Shown piece after piece: positions 14,765 through 18,442 of a stretch of 18,442 nucleotides of DNA. The stretch covers positions 1 to 18,442 of the forward strand of contig JAVERC010000056.1 in assembly GCA_034007295.1 (NCBI GenBank), written 5' to 3'. Within the stretch, counting starts at the first letter, position 1, and each line of letters begins with the position of its first letter. Both the position numbers and the translations under genes were made by a program. The stretch is from JACKCP01 sp034007295 (lineage in GTDB: Bacteria; Desulfobacterota; Desulfobacteria; Desulfobacterales; JACKCP01). Under the pieces are notes generated by a model that made no database searches, was not told the origin of the DNA, and worked only from the letters and a program-made list of their open reading frames with translations.

Positions 14765-16057
14765 TTATATTCCCAATCTTTTGCTCTGAAGTGAATTAAA
14801 TTTTTTATCCATTCCATTTTCTTTTCTAAAGTTTCTAAATTTTTCTATCATAGGATAGCCTTTTTCAAAAACCTCTTTGCTTACTCTCACATCTTTTGTG
14901 AGATAAATCCGACCTCCGTATTTAACAACTATTTCATCAAGGATGTTTAAAAATTCAAATAATCCTTTTTCAATTTTAAAATCGAGTGCCAGGCTATAGC
15001 CTTCCATTGGAAAAGAAAGATAATTTGAATTTGATTTACCATAAAGCTTAAGAACTGCCAAAAAAGAACCTTTACCGCTATTTGCAATGGCTGTTAATAC
15101 CTCATTTAAGCCATCATAGCTCATATCTTTTGGCAAAATAAACTGATATTGTGTGAATCCTCCTTTTCCATAAATCCGATTCCAGTTATTAACAGCATCT
15201 AGAGGATAAAAAAAACTATCAATACCAACCTTCTGAAAACTAATTTCAGATGAAACTTTTTTATAATACATCCAGTTAAAAGCTTTGACACTTAGTTTAT
15301 TAAGTGCAAAATGAGGAAAATTAAAAGGAATATTTAATTTATTTTTTTCTTTAAAACTTAAATCTCCATCATCTGCAAAATCACCTGCCATTAATAAGCA
15401 TTTACCTCTATCTTTTTCTTTTGCAAGACAGTCAATCCAAGCTACAGAATAAGGCATATCAGAATATTTTTCAAAAGTATCAAAAGTTTCTTTAAGATTT
15501 TTTGTTTTAATAGTAGTTTGATTGATATATTTAGAATTGATTTTTTTAAGGCTTATTTTGGCGTCAAGGATTATGCCTGTAAGGCCCATACCTCCACAAG
15601 TCGAATGAAAAAGTTCATCCCCCTTTTTACATATTTTTATTTTACCGTCAGGCAGCATCAACCTAAATTCATCTACAGACTCACTAAAACAGCCTTCAAC
15701 ATGATGATTTTTGCCGTGGACATCACTTGCGATCGCCCCGCCTATTGTAATAAGCTTTGTTCCAGGACTTACTTTCAAAAACCATCCCTTAGGTATAAAA
15801 GCTTCTATAATTTCACTCAGCAAAACTCCGCTCTGACAATGAAGAACCCCTTTTTTTTCATCAAATCCAAGAAAATAATTATAAGGTTTACAATAAATTA
15901 TATCAGAAGCTAAAGCACTGTCTCCGTAACTTCTGCCATTCCCGTAGGCAATGAAGCTTTTTTTCTGAACTATTATAGTTTCTAAATCTTCTTTATTTTC
16001 AAAAATAACATTTTCATTTTTTATTGTTGGATACATTCCCCAGCTATTTAAGTTCAT
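14765..16057 (-). CDS. dprE1: DprE1-like FAD oxidoreductase, polyprenyl-phosphoryl-ribose 2'-epimerase subunit
   Basis: A 430-residue VAO-fold flavoprotein. FAD-binding motifs are GNGRSYGDSAL (39-49) and GGAIASDVHGKNHHVEG (106-122), the latter almost diagnostic for DprE1. The C-terminal segment LKLYGKSN, GYSLALDFKI and YLTKDVR follows mycobacterial DprE1 closely; Lys388 fits the catalytic Lys418. The position equivalent to Cys387, the covalent target of benzothiazinones, is Ala357, with the same 31-residue distance to the lysine. No covalent FAD anchor is evident, as in DprE1. It should oxidise the ribose 2'-OH of polyprenyl-phosphoryl-ribose. I chose the ATG at 16057, with GAGG at 16064-16067; the frame is open to 16096 but those 13 residues have no family similarity. 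It overlaps the upstream gene by 14 bp. Confidence 0.93.
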   Translation of the reverse strand: MNLNSWGMYPTIKNENVIFENKEDLETIIVQKKSFIAYGNGRSYGDSALASDIIYCKPYNYFLGFDEKKGVLHCQSGVLLSEIIEAFIPKGWFLKVSPGTKLITIGGAIASDVHGKNHHVEGCFSESVDEFRLMLPDGKIKICKKGDELFHSTCGGMGLTGIILDAKISLKKINSKYINQTTIKTKNLKETFDTFEKYSDMPYSVAWIDCLAKEKDRGKCLLMAGDFADDGDLSFKEKNKLNIPFNFPHFALNKLSVKAFNWMYYKKVSSEISFQKVGIDSFFYPLDAVNNWNRIYGKGGFTQYQFILPKDMSYDGLNEVLTAIANSGKGSFLAVLKLYGKSNSNYLSFPMEGYSLALDFKIEKGLFEFLNILDEIVVKYGGRIYLTKDVRVSKEVFEKGYPMIEKFRNFRKENGMDKKFNSLQSKRLGI

Positions 16058-18419
16058 TAACATCCTCAAATTTCCAATAGCTCCAACCCCACGCATTAGA
16101 CTTACCTGGCCTTGGGACTATTTCAAAAATATAATTGTCCATTTTTTCTTCTATATCTAAAATAAAAGAATGTTCATTTTGATCGGGTTTCACTTCTCTA
16201 GGGTTTAAACATTTATTATAAACTAAGTTATTTTTATTTTCTCTATACACATTAAAACAACCACCATCAGTTTGATTGTTGCCTGTATATGATGACTTAA
16301 AAAATCCAAATTTAACCTTTAAGCTGTTACTAATGATTTTATCTGATAAAACCTGAAAAGATGTGCCTACATGTGAAAAAAGTACATTTTCATTTTCATA
16401 GGTTTGAACATTAATATGAGTATAATTATTGCTCATATTTTCAATGTCTTTCATAAACATTAGATACTTAAATTCGGTTGGTATTTTTATATTCAGATTT
16501 TTCTGGTCCATAGCAATTGAGCTAAACTGCACCTGAATTTTTTTTTTATAACAATTATATGAACCATTAATAATTTTAAAAGAATTTACTTTCTTACCTG
16601 TTGTTTTACCTAAATCATACATATAAAAATCATATATGTCGTCTATATATGGGGATAATATAAAACCATGTGAAGCAATATTTGGAATAATTCTCTTTAC
16701 CAAATGACTGCCGTCATGAAAGTTTAACTCAATATGTAATACAGGTGGCTTAAAAAGAGTATTTATAATTTTACCCAAAATAGATTTTGGTATATTAATT
16801 TTTACAAAAACATTATTTTCAGGGACATCTATACTCTGGTCAAATTTAGCATCAATACTATGTAAAAATTTTAAAGAGTAAGGCAATGGATTGCCAACAG
16901 CCTGCAAATGTAAAAATTCTCCTTTTTTCCCAACTACATCATACCTGCTAAATATTTCCAACCATGAAGAACCTTCCATCATTAAAGGTAAGCGTCCATC
17001 AATTTCTTTAATAGTAAATAAAATATTTTTAGGTGCTCTCATACTTTTTAAAAATTCTATATTTTTTTCTATAAGTTTTGGAGTATACACGCTGTAACTT
17101 TGGAAAAGAGGTCTTGGTGCAAAATCTAAATCATTTGCAATAACAAAAGACTGATCCCATGGATATATATCTACACTGCCTTCAATGTCAGTTAAATCCA
17201 ACTGATTTTTAATTTTCTCCATTGATTTGCTATATATTTGATTAAGCTTTATTTTTCTTTCTGGATTAAAAATATGTGGAATTTCAATAAGATTATTTTT
17301 GATAGAATTAAAATCATGATTTATTATCTTATAAAATGGCTGTTTAGCATAATATCCAGACACTGAATAAGTTGAAATTATAGCTAAACCAACAAGAATA
17401 ACTGAAACCAAATATTGTTTTACACTCTTTATCAGATATGAAGAGTAGCATAATAACAATAAGCCATATACATATGCCATACCTGCAAAAGCAGCTGTAG
17501 CATGAGCATCATGCCTGACAAATCCCTGCTTAAACGCCATAAAGACAACAATGGATGCAATCAAAGAAAAAATAAATAATTTTATAGTTTTATTATCAAA
17601 AAAAACTTTTAATAATAAAAAAAACATAGAAAAAAATAAAATTAAAAAAACATAAATCATTGATTTTGGGCCAAAAGTATTCATTGCTTCTGAATAGCCA
17701 GACAAAGTATTAAAACTGCCCATAAAATAATCATAAAAATTAAATAAATTTTGGCCGCTTAAAACAAAAATAAAAATCATAAATATAAAGAATAATAAAG
17801 TATACCAAGGTGTTAGTCTTTTACTTTTATAAAAAAAATATCCATCAACAAAAAATACAGTCAATATAGCTATAGGGAAATGAGAGAATTTTACAAGGAC
17901 TGAAAAAGACATAATTATCAGCAAAAAAACAGAAAGAATTTTATGTTTTTCCAAAGTTATTGCAGCAAAAAGAATGGGAATCAAATACCAAAAAAATAAT
18001 CCATTATTTTGTAAACCTGCAATTACTGCAATTAGCCCTAAAATTTTTGTTAAAAAAAACTTATTCCTCGAAAAAACAAATAGTGAAGAAGCAACAGCAA
18101 ATGCAATAAAAACTGATAAAATTAAAGCTGGATAATATGAACTTTCAGCATATACGTAAAAAGGAAATCTGAAACTGCCCAAAGGACCATAAGTAAAAAC
18201 GATTTCTTTTCCAAACTGCAAATTATTAATAAAGGCATAATTGATTGTATTTGACCAACTCGGGTCAAGCCCGCTTCCTGGCATACCAGGGTATACAGGG
18301 ATCAGATAAGCAAGCATAAATAGTGCCTGACCGAATTCAAAAAAAGCATAAGAAATCAATATATTAAGCCATTTTCTTATAAAGAAGCAATGTAAATTAT
18401 AACATAATTTTTCGATCAA
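16044..18419 (-). CDS. uncharacterised large multi-pass membrane protein, GT-C-like, candidate arabinosyltransferase
   Basis: A 791-residue protein that I do not recognise by name. Residues about 20-355 hold 10-11 hydrophobic helices. The first large loop carries GSGLDPSWSNTINYA (48-62) and FGKEIVFTYGPLG (69-81); a later loop carries GFVRHDAHA (299-307). From about 360 to 791 the chain is soluble and beta-rich, probably extracytoplasmic, ending GWSYWKFEDVNELK. An acidic residue in the first outside loop, many helices and a C-terminal soluble domain is the plan of GT-C lipid-linked-sugar transferases such as the Emb proteins. Position ahead of DprE1/DprE2 makes transfer of arabinose from DPA a reasonable guess, no more. 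The start is a TTG at 18419 with AGGAG 5 nt upstream (18425-18429); the frame stays open to the right edge, so a longer N terminus cannot be excluded. Confidence 0.7.
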   Translation of the reverse strand: MIEKLCYNLHCFFIRKWLNILISYAFFEFGQALFMLAYLIPVYPGMPGSGLDPSWSNTINYAFINNLQFGKEIVFTYGPLGSFRFPFYVYAESSYYPALILSVFIAFAVASSLFVFSRNKFFLTKILGLIAVIAGLQNNGLFFWYLIPILFAAITLEKHKILSVFLLIIMSFSVLVKFSHFPIAILTVFFVDGYFFYKSKRLTPWYTLLFFIFMIFIFVLSGQNLFNFYDYFMGSFNTLSGYSEAMNTFGPKSMIYVFLILFFSMFFLLLKVFFDNKTIKLFIFSLIASIVVFMAFKQGFVRHDAHATAAFAGMAYVYGLLLLCYSSYLIKSVKQYLVSVILVGLAIISTYSVSGYYAKQPFYKIINHDFNSIKNNLIEIPHIFNPERKIKLNQIYSKSMEKIKNQLDLTDIEGSVDIYPWDQSFVIANDLDFAPRPLFQSYSVYTPKLIEKNIEFLKSMRAPKNILFTIKEIDGRLPLMMEGSSWLEIFSRYDVVGKKGEFLHLQAVGNPLPYSLKFLHSIDAKFDQSIDVPENNVFVKINIPKSILGKIINTLFKPPVLHIELNFHDGSHLVKRIIPNIASHGFILSPYIDDIYDFYMYDLGKTTGKKVNSFKIINGSYNCYKKKIQVQFSSIAMDQKNLNIKIPTEFKYLMFMKDIENMSNNYTHINVQTYENENVLFSHVGTSFQVLSDKIISNSLKVKFGFFKSSYTGNNQTDGGCFNVYRENKNNLVYNKCLNPREVKPDQNEHSFILDIEEKMDNYIFEIVPRPGKSNAWGWSYWKFEDVNELK
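16064..16067 (-). promoter_or_regulatory. ribosome-binding site deciding the dprE1-like start
   Basis: GAGG on the minus strand lies 6 nt before the ATG at 16057 and inside the coding sequence of the upstream membrane protein. Neither the ATG at 16063 nor that at 16096 has a comparable site, and DprE1-like sequence begins at MNLNSWG. Confidence 0.7.
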
Positions 18420-18442
18420 CCCTGCTCCTAAAGCAATATCAT

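Noticed and set aside
16058..16096. N-terminal extension of the DprE1-like protein (13 residues)
   Set aside because: No ribosome site at 16096 and no family similarity; GAGG before 16057 and the MNLNSWG start fit better.

Overview
The window is strongly AT-rich DNA from a bacterium, most likely an anaerobic Desulfobacterota (Deltaproteobacteria, sulfate-reducer type). The guess rests on the low GC, the ADP-forming acyl-CoA synthetase with a TetR regulator, the stand-alone ArsA/Get3-like ATPase and the general gene mix; no single marker fixes the taxon. No rRNA, tRNA, CRISPR array, transposase or phage gene was seen.

Left part (1-3890): a non-coding dispersed repeat at the left edge, an MBL-fold/beta-CASP metallohydrolase (minus), a solitary periplasmic substrate-binding protein (minus) with a good intrinsic terminator, and a DMT/EamA exporter (plus). 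The EamA gene and the next gene converge on a perfect 12-bp hairpin that can terminate both.

Middle part (3888-13151): a minus-strand group reads radical SAM protein (YtqA/YhcC/MnmL type), ArsA-like ATPase, TetR regulator, then an ADP-forming acyl-CoA synthetase. The synthetase has its own promoter, and a TetR-type inverted repeat lies over its -10 box. Divergent from this group is mnmG, overlapped by a fetA-fetB-like ABC pair, followed by a zinc-finger-less DnaJ/CbpA-type co-chaperone. The radical SAM protein and MnmG may both act on tRNA wobble uridine, which makes their divergent pairing notable.

Right part (13152-18442): after a terminator and a second copy of the dispersed repeat comes a tightly packed minus-strand operon. 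In transcription order it encodes a large multi-pass membrane protein with a long C-terminal domain (GT-C-like, uncharacterised), a DprE1-like FAD oxidoreductase, a DprE2-like SDR and an HAD-IB phosphatase. DprE1+DprE2 epimerise polyprenyl-phosphoryl-ribose to polyprenyl-phosphoryl-D-arabinose (DPA), and an HAD-IB enzyme is a plausible phosphatase for the 5-phospho precursor. The membrane protein is the natural candidate for a DPA-using arabinosyltransferase. This looks like a D-arabinofuranosylation locus in a Gram-negative anaerobe and is the most interesting system in the window. The UbiA-type phosphoribosyltransferase that would start the pathway is not present; the operon runs off the right edge.
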